A stretch of DNA of 64,000 nucleotides, from NCBI GenBank assembly GCA_964017235.1, contig OZ024931.1, forward strand, positions 104,488,221 through 104,552,220. The letters are read 5' to 3'. The translations under genes and the position numbers were made by a program. The DNA is from Sabellastarte sp. h YS-2021 (Eukaryota; Annelida; Polychaeta; Sabellida; Sabellidae). Shown here one piece after another: positions 46,528 to 57,639 of this stretch. The notes under the pieces are model-generated. The model was not told the origin of the DNA. It saw only the letters and a list, made by a program, of their open reading frames with translations, and did no database searches. Positions within the stretch are counted from its first letter, which is position 1. Each line of letters opens with the position of its first letter.

Positions 46528-48202
46528 GCTTTTGCTAACAAAAGCGAAGCGTCCCTTAAAGTTTAAAATGCTTTGTGGTTTTAATAAGCATGCTGTAAAG
46601 CTAAGAATGCACAAAGCTGCACCGTATGCTTTCCCAATACCTCTTAATACATTCTGAAGCTATAAAAGCAACAATAAAGGAGATATAAGGCAAAAACTCC
46701 AAAGCAGCTATTTATGACCCCAGTTTGGCCCATAAGGGAGGGTCGGGGGGTAAAACTGACCGGCTATTTAGACTCTCCACATATGCTTTCCCAATACCTC
46801 TTAATACATTCTGAAGCTATAAAAGCAACGATAAAGGAGATATAAGGCAAAAACTCCAAAGCAGCTATTTATGACCCCAGTTTGGCCCATAAGGGGGGGG
46901 TCGGGGGTAAAACTGACCGGCTATTTAGACTCTCCACATAGTTTTTCTCAATACCTCTTAATACATTCTGAAGCTATAAAAGCAACAATAAGGGAGATAT
47001 AAGGCAAAAACTCAAAATCAGCTATTTTATGACCCCAGTTTGACCCATGGGGGGGGGGGGGGGGGGGGGGTAAAACTGACCGGCTATTTAGACTCTCCAT
47101 ATATGCTTTCCCAATACCTCTTAATACATTTTGAAGGTATAAAAGCAACAATAAAGGAGATATAAGGCAAAACTCCAAAGCAACTATGTTATGACCCCAG
47201 TTTGACCCATAAGGGGGGGTTGGTGGATAAAACTGACCGGCTATTTATATTCTCCACATATGCTTTCCCAATACCCCTTAATACATTCTGAAGCTATAAA
47301 GGCAACAATAAAGGAGATATAAGACAAAAAACTCCAAAGCAGCTATTTATGACCCCAGTTTAGCCCATAGGGGGTGTCGGGGGTAAAACTGACCGGCTAT
47401 TTAGACTCTCCACATGTGCTTTCCCAATACCTCTTAATATATTCTGAAGCTATAAAAGCAACAATAAAGGAGATAAAGGCAAAAACTCAAAATTGGCTAT
47501 TTTATGACCCCAGTTTGACCCATAAGAGGGGGTCGGGGGGTAAAACTGACCGGCTATTTAGACTCTCCATATATGCTTTCCCAATACCTCTTAATACATT
47601 CTGAAGCTATAAAAGCAACAATAAAGGAGAGATAAGGCAAAAACTCAAAATCAGCTATTTTATGACCCCAGTTTGACCCATAAGGGGGGGCCGTGGGGTA
47701 AAACTGACCGGCTATTTACACTCTCCACATATGGTTTCCTATTACCTCCCAGTACATTTTATAGCTCTAAATGCAATGCTTAAGAAGATAATAGGGGGGT
47801 TGGCCTAAATTTAAGGCTTTCAGATTGGAAGGTGTCAGAAAATCACTCATAAATGAGACATTTTTCAAGGGATTGCTCCCAAAATCTAATCAGCTCGCGT
47901 TTTCGATAGTATGAACAGGTGTGTCAAATTATAAGGCTCTGTAGCAAGTAGTTTTCCTGAACTGTGATGATGGGGGGGGGGGGTGTACTTCAAAAAATAG
48001 TTTTTGATCATGTGACCTTCATAAAGGTCAAAGGTCAAATTTAAGCATGCAGAAAAATTTTCCCATGCCTAAGGTACATAACTGCCAAATATGGTTTGAA
48101 ACCTTCTAATAATAAGGGAGATATTCAAGGGAGCCCATAATGCGGCGGCGGCGGCGAGGAAACTGAGGCGAAAACAAATAAGCGCCCTTTCAGGGACGCT
48201 TA
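46528..48202. mobile_element. Hairpin-ended element with 157-bp G-rich tandem core
   Basis: Starts with the small palindrome GCTTTTGCTAACAAAAGC and AAGCGTCCCTT. It ends in a hairpin AAGCGCCCTTTCAGGGACGC (to 48202) whose right arm inverts the start. The core has about seven to eight 157-bp units (46625-47760), each with a G-rich block, plus a (CGG) tract at 48142-48156. It interrupts the DIRS-C gag. No coding capacity. Confidence 0.7.
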
Positions 48203-49889
48203 ACTAGCTGCTTGACTGCAGATCACCGTGGCCTCCCTAGCCGACTTCTCCCATCTTCGCAGAGTCTCTTGTGAGATACATCGCGATGCAGGCGGAGTAG
48301 AAGGAAGACCCGACAGTCTGGCGATTCTGCTGTAACAACTGTTCAGTTTGCAGGCATCTGTACTCCAGGTCAAGACAGCTGAAGGGTCAACTTTGTGGTC
48401 GGAAAACAGCCCGTACCACTTTGACTGTGACTTTGTTGGTCTCAAGAACTGGTCTTTCATCAGGCCACCGCCCTCCAAACTATGGGAAGGATAACCTTCA
48501 ACCAAATTAAGTTCAATTTGCTCAGCTTCTTACATAGCCAGTCCTCTGTTGGCATCTGTACAGACACTTTTCCGGGCACAGGAACTTTCAGACTAGAGAA
48601 AGGGTTGTCACCTGATACAGTGTTAGAACTGTCCATGTCTGGAATGTTTGACCAACCCATATAAGATCTGATGCCTCTCATCATCTCCCGGTAAGTATGT
48701 TCTACAGAGAGTGCCTGGTCTGGTTCGGTGACAGTCATGTCCAGATCATCTGATAGTTCACCTTCCTCAACGTATAAGTCTACAGGTGGTCAGTCAGAGA
48801 TGTCACTACCAGCCTCAGAATTAGCACTGTCCTTCCTATGTCTGTGTAACACAGGAGGGCCGGTGTCGGTGTGAACTGTAGCTTTAGGTAGGCCGGTTCG
48901 TGATCTGTGAGATGAAGGCTTGCTGGTAGACTGATGCCTGGGGGCAGAGGAGTTGGTACCAGTGTGCTCTGTAGATCTGGGTCGGTGTAGGTCGGACTGA
49001 AGCTGGCTGGTCGACTGATGCTTGGAAGCAGAGGAGTCAGAACCAGTGCGCTTGGGTAATGAAGAAACCGGTCTGTGTCAGTCGGATCTAAGCTGGCTAG
49101 TTGACTGATGCTTGGTAGCAGAGGAGTCAGTATCAGTGCGCTTGGGGGAAGATTCTGGTCGGTGAAGGTTGGATCTGAGCTGGCTGTGCGACTGATGCTG
49201 TGAAGCAGAGAAGTCTTTTCCAGTACACGCTGAAGTTAAAGTATCCAAACCAAGCTGGCTGGCTGACTGATGCCTAGCAGAGAAGTCTGTGCCAGTGCGC
49301 TCTGAAGAGGTCGGTTGGAAGAAAGGATCAGTGTCTTTGGGAACATTAGCTGGAGGAGAGTGAGATGGTGTTACCTTCACAGCAGATGGAAAGGTCGGTT
49401 GAAAGGTCTTTGACATAAGTAATGCCTCCAAATGGTTAAATCTGTCGAACCATTTCTGATCAAACTCCTCCATTTTCTTAACTGTGGCCGACTTTTCGGT
49501 GGGTTTCTTGGACTTAACGGTAGATGGTTTGTCCTTATTTGCTTTTTTCTCAGGAACTGTAGAATGGGGGGATGGAACGGAACTAGTGTCATTGACAGCC
49601 CCAATAAAAGATACGGTAGCTGGGTCAACAAAAGTACCATCTTTACTAGGAGTTGTAGAAATGTCTAATTTCTTGGCTTCTCGCTTTTCCTTAACTTATA
49701 TGAAGGGATAGCCAGTTGTGCTTTCTGTTCAGAGATTAACGCAATGCAGAACTTACATTCAGCTTCTGGTGATTCAACACATGGGTCCTTCCCCTTTCCT
49801 TTCTCCCTGCATCGTGCGCAGAAGGAATGTTCATCAAATAAAGCCATAGCATGGCCACAATTTCCTCTCTTTTGTCCAGGAGAAGACAT
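48203..49889 (-). pseudogene. DIRS-C gag N-terminal part
   Basis: Starts MSSPGQKRGNCGHAMALFDE with the Cys/His cluster (CGHA, CARC, further Cys). It continues through a basic Lys/Pro segment, then a Ser/Gln-rich zone with repeats such as TDSSATKHQSTSQLRSD (49000-49310) and a helical part (48200-48505). Several frames are needed. Confidence 0.75.
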
Positions 49890-50203
49890 GTTGATCTATA
49901 GCCACCATAATATCCATTTAAGTATAGGTAATACTTAAAAACACAAAATCCTAGCAATAATCTTCAAAAAATATGAAGCACTCAAAATCCGTCTGCACAC
50001 ACCACGCGCCAAACAAAAAAGATGCTATAACGTCACTCTGTCTAGAAAGGAACGAAGTACAATGCACCACCTGGCGAGTGCACAGTGCTGGGACCAGCCA
50101 GCCGGTGGAAACACAGGACGTCTTTTTCTGACGTTTGGCGGGCCAGTCTGCACCGACCGGATTAGCAATTGTTCATTGGATAGGATGTATTAACCCAATA
50201 AAA

Positions 50204-50395
50204 TATGAGTGCAAACACTTCCATATCACGCGGCCAATGAGAAAAGGAGGAAGAGTGACGAAGAATGCCACAAGAGGACAACCTGAGGCTTCGGTAAACT
50301 CTTAACATCTATTTATCTCGGACGTTGATTGGGGCCTGCGGCCTCCCGTGATCAGCATTCAGTTCCACATGGTAAGCTATTGCAGTGCAATAAAA
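50204..50395. repeat. Stranded 5' end of DIRS-D
   Basis: Ends AGTTCCACATGGTAAGCTAT then TGCAGTGCAATAAAA, the inverse of the DIRS-D left end family. It is separated from the DIRS-D body by DIRS-C. Confidence 0.8.
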
Positions 50396-50639
50396 CTGCT
50401 TTTTAGGAAGCCAGACACTTAATAATAAATGAATCACAGAGCTTTTGAACTGATCAAGTGCCTTGTCATTTCATTGAGTACCACTGTCTTGATTATCATT
50501 TTTATGATAATAACTCTCATGAACATTGCTGGCTTACATAATGTAGAAGAGTTATTTTTACTAAATGACACTCTGCTACAGTACCACCGTCTTACTGAGG
50601 TACTATGGACTAATTTAACTGTCATCAACTTACAAAAAC

Positions 50640-51547
50640 ATCACTGACATACTAAAGTAATCCTCACTTACTCAAGTATCACTGACTTAATGAAGTAATG
50701 TTGATTTACTCAAGCATCACTGACTTCATGAAGTGATGTTGACTTACCCAAGCGTCACTGACTTTATGAAGTAATCTTGACTTACACGGGCATCACTGAC
50801 TTCATAAAGTAATGTTTACTTACTTGAGTATCACTGACTTACTGAAGTACTGTTGACTTACTCGAGCATCACTTATCTAATGAAGTAATGTTGACTTACT
50901 CAATTATCACCAACTTACTTGAGCATCACTGACTTACTGAGGTAAGACTGACTTAATCAAGTATCACTAAATACAGTAACTGGAGTAATGTTAACGGACT
51001 AAAGTCAACTTCACTGTATCACTGATTTATTTATGTAATGCAATCTTAAGTATCAATGTGAATTTAAGCAACTATCACAGACTAACTCCAGTATGACTGA
51101 CTTACTGGAAGTATTGTTGACTTATTAAAATTTCTCCAACTTACTACAGTTTCACTGACTTACCAGAATAATATTGACTTACCTGTGATACCTTATCCAC
51201 TATCTTAAGTATCAATGTGGATTTAAGCAACTATCACAAACTAACTCCAGTATGACCGACTGACTAGAAGTATTGTTGACTTACTAAAATATCACCAACT
51301 TACTACAGTGTCATTGACTGACGAGAATAACATTGACTTACCTGTGATATACTTACCTGTACATCACAGATCAACTACAGTGTCACCGACTTACTGAAGT
51401 ATCACTGAGTTACTGAAGTAATGCTGATTCACTCGGGTTAAACTCGAGTATAACTTATTGGAGTTTCACCAACTGACTTCAGTATCACTTATTTACTCTC
51501 GAGATAACTGAGCAGTACTGTCACAGACTTACTTAAGCATCACTTAC
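50640..51547. repeat. ~40-bp degenerate minisatellite abutting an ABCC donor
   Basis: Some 20 diverged copies built on gacttactnaagtatcact and gacttantgaagtaatgtt. On the transcribed strand each half unit reads GATACTnnAGTAAGT, like the end of exon 51548-51781 (GATACTCAA|GTAAGTGAT). The array starts at that donor and runs into the 20.5-kb intron. Confidence 0.85.
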
Positions 51548-51781
51548 TTGAGTATCTGTGGATTGACAAAGACAAGCATGTCCTGACAGAGTTTAAGTAG
51601 GGCTGCAAAAAGGAAGGTGTTCCAGAATGTGGCAGCTAGGCTTCTCACCAGACTGGGCTGTTTGGGACAGACTGACTTGGTATGGACCTCCACCTCTCCT
51701 CCCCCTTGTAATGGCTCCTTCTGGTCATCTGTGTTAGAGTTTGAGAAATTTGTGTTCTTTTCTGCAGAGGTATCTGCTTTC
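51548..51781 (-). CDS. ABCC1: ABCC exon: linker and first TMD1 helix
   Basis: The acceptor is ttttttattaattcag|G and the donor is CTCAA|GTAAGTG. The first half encodes a polar, low-similarity linker (KADTSAEKNTNF onward). The second half encodes a hydrophobic helix ending in KLCQDMLVFVNPQILK, which corresponds to MRP1 HDLMMFSGPQILK, the first helix of TMD1. It carries one base in and two out. A degenerate minisatellite begins immediately on the intron side of its donor. Confidence 0.93.
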
Positions 51782-52142
51782 CTGAATTAATAAAAAACAT
51801 TATGGCATCACCACTATGGTACCACCTACAGCTGAGGTCAAGACTTGAACCAATGATAAAGAGAAGTGGAAATGAAGGAGAAGAGTGTGCCACTGATAAA
51901 TACTACCTTTGGCATTTCTTTGGTTTCCATAAAAATTCAATGTGTTTTAATATCCTAATGATGTCCAAGTTTGCAATTTATAACAACAATATTCAATGCT
52001 ACAAAATGAGATCATGTGTTATCCTTTCTGGTGATAGAAGTGAAAAAGATGCGACAGAAAAACTGTTTTATTTCGATTGTTTACAGTCACTGAACTTTAT
52101 TCCACAATTCTTATAAATGTTAAACCAGTAGAAACAAGAGGG

Positions 52143-53261
52143 TCAGAGATGCCCAAAAAGGCAGGTTGCGCAGGCAGCAATAAGGTTAGCGACTGCCATA
52201 ATTAATTTTAAAAAAAGGAAAGAAATGTTAGAAATGTAAAGAAATGTCACCCAGTTAAGGTAAATCTGTTAGACGTGCTAAGAAATGTAAAACTTGTAAT
52301 CTATGTTACATAATTGTATCTATGCTATAAACAGACAAACGAATGGACCGAATTACACCAATTTCGAAAGCATCTTAGCTATGATGGTGATCTATCTCCC
52401 TGTTAAGTTTGAATTTGATTGGACAAAGCGTTTTCGAGTTACAGTCTGGAAACGGAAATGTTGACAGACAAACGGATGAAGAACGAACACCCGAACAGGC
52501 GGAATTATACCAATTTCAAAAGCAACTTAGCTATGATGGTGATCTATCTCCCTGTCAAGTTTAAATTCGATTGGACAAAGCGTTTTCGAGTTAGAGTCGG
52601 GAAACGAAAATGTTGATGGACAGACGGACGGACAGACAGACGGAATTATACCAATTTTGAAAGGAACCTAGCTATGATGGTGATCTATCTCCCTGTCAAG
52701 TTTGAATTTGATTGGACGAAGCGTTTTTGAGTTACAGTCCGGAAACAGAAATGCTGACGGACAGACAAACGGACAAAAAAAAAGACACATGAAAGGAACG
52801 GAATTACACCAATTTCAAAAGCAACTTAGCTATGATGGTGATCTATCTCCCTGTGAGGTTTGAATTTGATTGGACAAAGCATTTTCGAGTTAGAGTCCGG
52901 AAACGGAAATGTTGATGGGCAAACGTACAAATAACAGAAAAACGAACAAGAACCTATCTATGATGGTGATCTATCTCCCTGTCAAGTTTGAATTTGATTG
53001 CACAAAGCGTTTTCGAGTTACAGTTCGGAATCGGAAATGTTGACAAAGGGACAAAAAATGGACAAACAAACGGGTGGAATTACACTAATTTCGAAAGGAA
53101 CCTAGCTATGATGGTGATCTATTTCCCTGTCAAGTTTGAATTCAATTCAACAAAGTGTTTTTGAGTTACAGTCCGGAAACGAAATGTTAACGGACGGACG
53201 GACGGACAGAAGGACAGACATCGGATACATGAACCTAATAGGCGGGTTGGTTACACGCCTA
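52143..53261. mobile_element. Tandem-repeat element with TCAGAGATGCCC start
   Basis: Begins AAACAAGAGG then TCAGAGATGCCC, a start shared with repeat element X. The core holds about seven units of 115 bp (52330-53200; tagctatgatggtgatctat, then gacaaagcgttttcgagtta). It ends near a short inverted pair TAGGCG...CGCCTA (53239-53261). No proteins. Confidence 0.65.
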
Positions 53262-53474
53262 ACAAAACAATTTACTTTTGAAAACACAGAATGTGTTATA
53301 AGAGCACTTACTTTACAGCTAAATCTTTTGGTAAACAAACCAGTTGCCTAGATGCAAACAGAATTTTTCTCCATTTATTCAAACAAATTTTTTTTCAAGT
53401 TTCTTTCTGTGAATGTATTTCATCAGTAATACAATAATGGAAGCTAAAAATTAAATTAAAAAATAAATACTTAC

Positions 53475-53495
53475 CCAGAGTAAGCAACAAATTTT
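53475..53495 (-). CDS. ABCC1: ABCC 21-bp microexon in variable linker
   Basis: A strong pyrimidine tract (ctttctctttttcag) precedes 21 bases that read RKFVAYSG across the junctions, and a perfect GTAAGT donor follows. The length is a multiple of three and the phase fits both neighbours: two bases are carried in and two out. The exon sits in the poorly conserved linker before TMD1, so homology cannot confirm it. It could be constitutive or cassette. The flanking exons also join in phase without it. Confidence 0.6.
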
Positions 53496-55071
53496 CTGAA
53501 AAAGAGAAAGTTAAGATAAGTCTTTTACAAATCTAACATAATTTCTACCACTGAATAACATCTGTAAGAATAACTTTCACTGCAAATCATTGCATTACAG
53601 ATTCAAAAGTATCAGCTCAAATAATTACAACAAAGACCCTACAAAAGAAACATAATCTGCAAACTAGATTATGAGGGGCTAGTAATAAATTTACTGTTTA
53701 GTGTCCTTTTATGCAAAGAAATGTAACTGCAACAACACTGTGTCAAGGTCAACTGTATTTGGGATATGAACTTGATTTCTGATTTAAACATTCTAAGCCT
53801 CGGAATACAAAGTGACGGGGGGAATTCATCTAAGGGCAAATTACATTTCACAGCAATGGAGCAGCACTCAAGATGCTCTTTACAAGTTGCGTATATGTTA
53901 CAGTCCATCTTGTGCAATTAAGTATTAACATAAACCCAAAACTTTAAAAAAATGTTCAGTCATTTGACTTACAGCTGAAATTAGTATTAAACTATACCAA
54001 AATGACGAATAAATAAAAACTTGTAATCTGTATCGGCAACATACAACTGTATGAATTCCCATAATATGGTACCTAAATATATGACCTTGAGCTATTAAAT
54101 ATACATGAACAGTACTTACTGGTGGTCAATATCAGTTGCATCTTGGAACTCTGCCAGAATTTCCCATACTATGTCTTTGAACTCATGAGAATGCTAAGTA
54201 TTAAAAATTTAATTACTTCTAGCTTTGAGTGCAGTGTTATAAATGTGCTAAAAATGCAAAAAAAAATATTCACATAAAAAGTGACCTACAATTAGACAAT
54301 TTTTGCTTATTTTAAGATAAAAGGTACATTTAACTGTATTTGTTGCTGAAAAGAGAACTTGTTAAAGAGTAATGGTCAGGGTACTAGAGTAGAAAAATTA
54401 CTCTTCATGTTAATAAGAAGGAAGCAATTCTTGGTTAGTTTCTACAATTTTATTTACCCCCGTAGAACCCTTTTTGGGTTGTAGTCACATGTGTTTAACG
54501 AGTTGACTGCAACTCGAGTCGTAACTCTGGGTGATATTTCAAGATCAAATTGATTTGTACAATGTAAAGTTCCAGTTTTTAAGAAATAAATAATGGCATA
54601 CTAACCTTCTTACACGCTTGCAATTTTGCAATTTATCAAACTATAAAACTTAAAGTCAATCAGTAATGGTTGTTCTTTATTTACCTTATGTATATGGCTG
54701 TTCCATGAAGTGTACATACATACCTGTACAATTTAATATAATATATTTCCTTGCAATAAAACAGAACTAAACACAACTAATGACAATACCTGGACATTGT
54801 GTTATTACTTCATTATTTTTTTTTTCCTTTACTCGAGTTCAACTTGCTTCTAATAGGCGATCCCTGATCTTCAACAACTGCCAATGATGCGCTAGTGGTC
54901 ACCAATTTGTAAATGACATACACTACTTCACCACCTTTACCTCAATGTCACATATATAAATATGACTGCAGAAAGTTGGGCTTCTGTTGATGTTGAGACT
55001 TAAGCTGGTTTATAAATTGGTCTCTGCTAGTTCTATTTGCACTTTACACACAGTCTGCTGTTTACACTGAC
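53496..55071. other. Intron, little recognised
   Basis: AT-rich ABCC intron. It contains an open block with GT-AG edges at 54120-54193 that does not fit the exon phase, and no mobile element ends. Confidence 0.55.
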
Positions 55072-55203
55072 CTGTTGACTTTAGCACACTGCTTTCTCCA
55101 CTGCTTCTCAAACCTGGGCACAATCACCTCAGACGTGTCTTCCCTGTTCATTGGCCACAAATCCTCTTTCACCAGCGGCTTCCTGTACCCCTTGATTATC
55201 ATG
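55072..55203 (-). CDS. ABCC1: ABCC exon: L0 / start of core
   Basis: The acceptor is a T-rich tract ending in cag and the donor is AACAG|GTCAGT. The exon reads MIIKGYRKPLVKEDLWPMN and then REDTSEVIVPRFEKQWRK, matching the MRP1 segment around GYRQPLxxSDLW and NKEDTSE just before TMD1. It begins with the last base of a codon and ends with two bases. It is the most upstream exon seen; earlier TMD0 exons were not found between here and 64000, where DIRS-E and satellites lie. Confidence 0.93.
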
Positions 55204-55659
55204 CTGAAAAAAGTAGTGTCAGTTTCAAACCATCTGGGACATTTTGTTCAACTGTATCTCTTGTCCAAAGTTGAATGCTTGGAAAGCAACTGTAAACTAC
55301 CATGACTAATAAACAACCCAGGAATAGAATATGCAAAAAAAATTCTGAAAATACTCTAATCTCGGTAATTTTTTTATTGAAAATCTTGACCAACCTGTCT
55401 GTTAACTTGAAAATTTTAATTAATTAAATGTAGCTTTTATAAGCTACAAGCTTACCATGTCGGACTGAATGCTAACTCGGGAGGCCGCAAGACTCCAGCC
55501 AACCACCAAGAAAAATGGACGTTTGGATTTGGCCGAGTCTATAGTTTAGTATGTACCATAGCAGTGTTGTTTGGTAAATCGTCCTTCTTCTCTCGTGGTA
55601 AATTTAGCCCATACCCCTTCAGCTGAAATATAGCGGGGAGGTAGGGTGGGACTTCCCTC

Positions 55660-55732
55660 AGTCCCACATGGTAAGCTTGTAATCAAAATTTTCAATTTTA
55701 TTGCGCTACAATAGCTTACCATGTGGGACTGA
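55660..55732. repeat. DIRS-E internal complementary region
   Basis: Joined inverses of the two element ends (AGTCCCACATGGTAAGC ... GCTTACCATGTGGGACT), absent from sister element DIRS-D. Confidence 0.82.
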
Positions 55733-56024
55733 ATGCTGAATTCAACCGCCCGGTGGCGGCATTACAGCTGAGACTGGAAGAATATTGTCCATTTTTCTTG
55801 AATTTAGAATAAAATATACCAAAAAATTGCCAAAACACCAGTCTAAGTCCCACAGAGCCCCAGTTCTAAAGTCGGGTCTGTAAGTAGCCAAAAACCAAAG
55901 TTTAATGAATGACAGTACGGCTACTGTCTGGATCTTTTGAGAGAAGAGAGTGCAGCCGTGCTCACTCAAGATGGTAGCCCCTGAGGGCATCACTGCTATA
56001 ATACAGCCCTAGGCTTGAATTTCA

Positions 56025-57400
56025 TCAATTTTGCCACCCTAAATATGAGATTATGGTACACTGATAAACACTAAATACATAAAACATTAAAAATATAAGA
56101 GACCTTACCATAAACATCTGGAGAGGTAACCAATATCTAGACCCTGGGATAGACTCCTGAAAACTTGGCTGCAGCGGATGTGCCCCCCCCCCTTTCTTTT
56201 CTTCCCGAAGATGAGTATGCTGAGGGGAAGGGTTTAGGACTTGTTGTGCCGCTACTACTGGTCTCACATACATATTATTGTCGTTGTCCGACCAAGTAAG
56301 GTCTTTCAGGTAAAAATTTGTAAATGTGTTGTGAGCTTTCCAGTGATACGCTCGCATGATTTGGTCCACCGATACCCCACCGTAAAGGCCCTAATGTCAT
56401 GCGTTTGTTGGTCTGCTTGTTTATAATAAAGTAGGATAGTTTGTTTTAACCAAGAAGAGAGTGTAGCGGGTCTGATGTCTGAAGTATGTCTTTTCTTAAA
56501 GGAGATAAAGAGAAGGGATCAAGACCCCCTTAGGTCTTTGGTTTGATCCAAATAGTACCTCAGGGCTCGTAGCAGACACAAGGTCCTGTCTTCTTTGAAT
56601 TGCCTATCTACAATGGTAGTTAGAGCCGGAATAGTTACCGGAGACACACTTTGCGAACCTTCTCTTGCTAGTTGGTTTTTGGCTAGGAAATCTGAAGAGG
56701 GGAACAAAGCAACCTTTTCCCATTGGCCTAGATTACATACATTGTTGCAACCCAGGCATGGATTTCGCTGTGGCGCCTGCCGGAGGCCAAAGCTAGCAAG
56801 AAAGCAGTTTTGAGAGTAAGATGTTTGACGTCTGTGTCTTTCATAGGCTCAAAGGGCGCTTTTGTGAGCTCACTGAGAACAACAGAAAGGTTCCACTTAG
56901 GAAGATTCTTGGAACTTTTGGGACGATCCCTTTGAAAACTGGAGAGTAACGTGTTAAGGTCTGAACTTTGAGAGATATGAAGCCCTGTTGGGCCCAAAGT
57001 GTCAACAATGGCTGTCCTATAACCATCAATGGTCGAACGGTGCCTGTTTAGACCTTGGTACAGGTACATAGTCTGAGACTTGCTTTACAGAGGGAGTGGA
57101 GAAATCCACCAAATTTTCTCTGCACCATTTCTCAAATAAGGCCCACTTTGACTTGAAGATGGTCCTTGTTGACGATCTCTGAGGGGCAGTAATTCTCTCT
57201 GCCACCTCCACAGAGAAGCCTTCTTCTTGGAGCTGTCCACTTTTAGACACCAGGCGTGGAAGTTGAGATGCTGTGGGTCGCTGTGGAACACATAATTGTG
57301 GGACTGTTTGAGAAGAATTCTTGACACTGGAAGTTGAAGTGGGATCTCTGTTGAGAGCTGCACTAGGTCCCAAAACCAGGGCATCCCTGGCCAGCCTGGG
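56025..57400 (-). pseudogene. DIRS-E tyrosine recombinase, broken
   Basis: EEGFSVEVAERITAPQRSST at about 57210, LASGRRHSEIHAWVA at about 56760 (first Arg box), and MRAYHWKAHNTFTNFYLKDL at 56290-56369 (His-Trp and Tyr boxes). The His-x-x-Arg box at about 56395 is lost to a deletion with stops, and frames change several times. Confidence 0.82.
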
Positions 57401-57639
57401 GCTATTACGATGATCAGGCAATTTGATTGCCTGACTTTGTGGATCACCCTGTGAAGGAGAGCCGTAGGAGTAAGCATAAGCAGTGAGACCCGACCAGTTT
57501 ATGTTCAGAGCATCTATGTCACAAGCATTTTGGTCTGGGACTGGAGACATGTACAGTGGAACTTTGTGGTTCAGGCGAGTGGCAAATAGATCTACATGAG
57601 GAGTGAACCACTTGAGACAGATCTGTTTGATCACCTGGA

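Larger units (their letters stand above)
42350..50203 (-). mobile_element. DIRS-C: DIRS1-like element nested in DIRS-D
   Basis: Same terminal family as A and B (TATCCAATGGACAATTGC left, inverse at 50160-50185), with an intact internal complementary region at 42622-42715. Gag, RT and recombinase remain. RNase H is gone: recombinase N-terminus joins RT directly at about 43735. Two repeat elements are inserted (44414-45590 in RT, 46528-48202 in gag). The terminal repeats are clearly diverged from each other. Confidence 0.85.
35120..50395 (-). mobile_element. DIRS-D: DIRS1-like element split by nested insertions
   Basis: The left end (TTGAAAATTTTAATTACTTA, then AAACTTACCATGTGGAACTG) and the right end (AGTTCCACATGGTAAGCTAT, ending at about 50395) form inverted termini. 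Gag, RT, RNase H and recombinase lie on the minus strand between 41.8 and 37.0 kb. DIRS-C (42350-50203) sits in its 5' region, so the last 190 bp of DIRS-D are stranded at 50204-50395. A repeat element (35644-36914) is inserted near its 3' end. Same family as DIRS-E. It lacks the internal complementary region. Confidence 0.85.

Noticed and set aside
54120..54193. Possible extra ABCC exon (open reading HEFKDIVWEILAEFQDATDI, perfect GTAAGT donor)
   Set aside because: At 74 bp it breaks the phase between its neighbours, only one frame is open and it is not the one entered from exon 55072-55203, and its acceptor lacks a good pyrimidine tract. It could at most be a poison exon.
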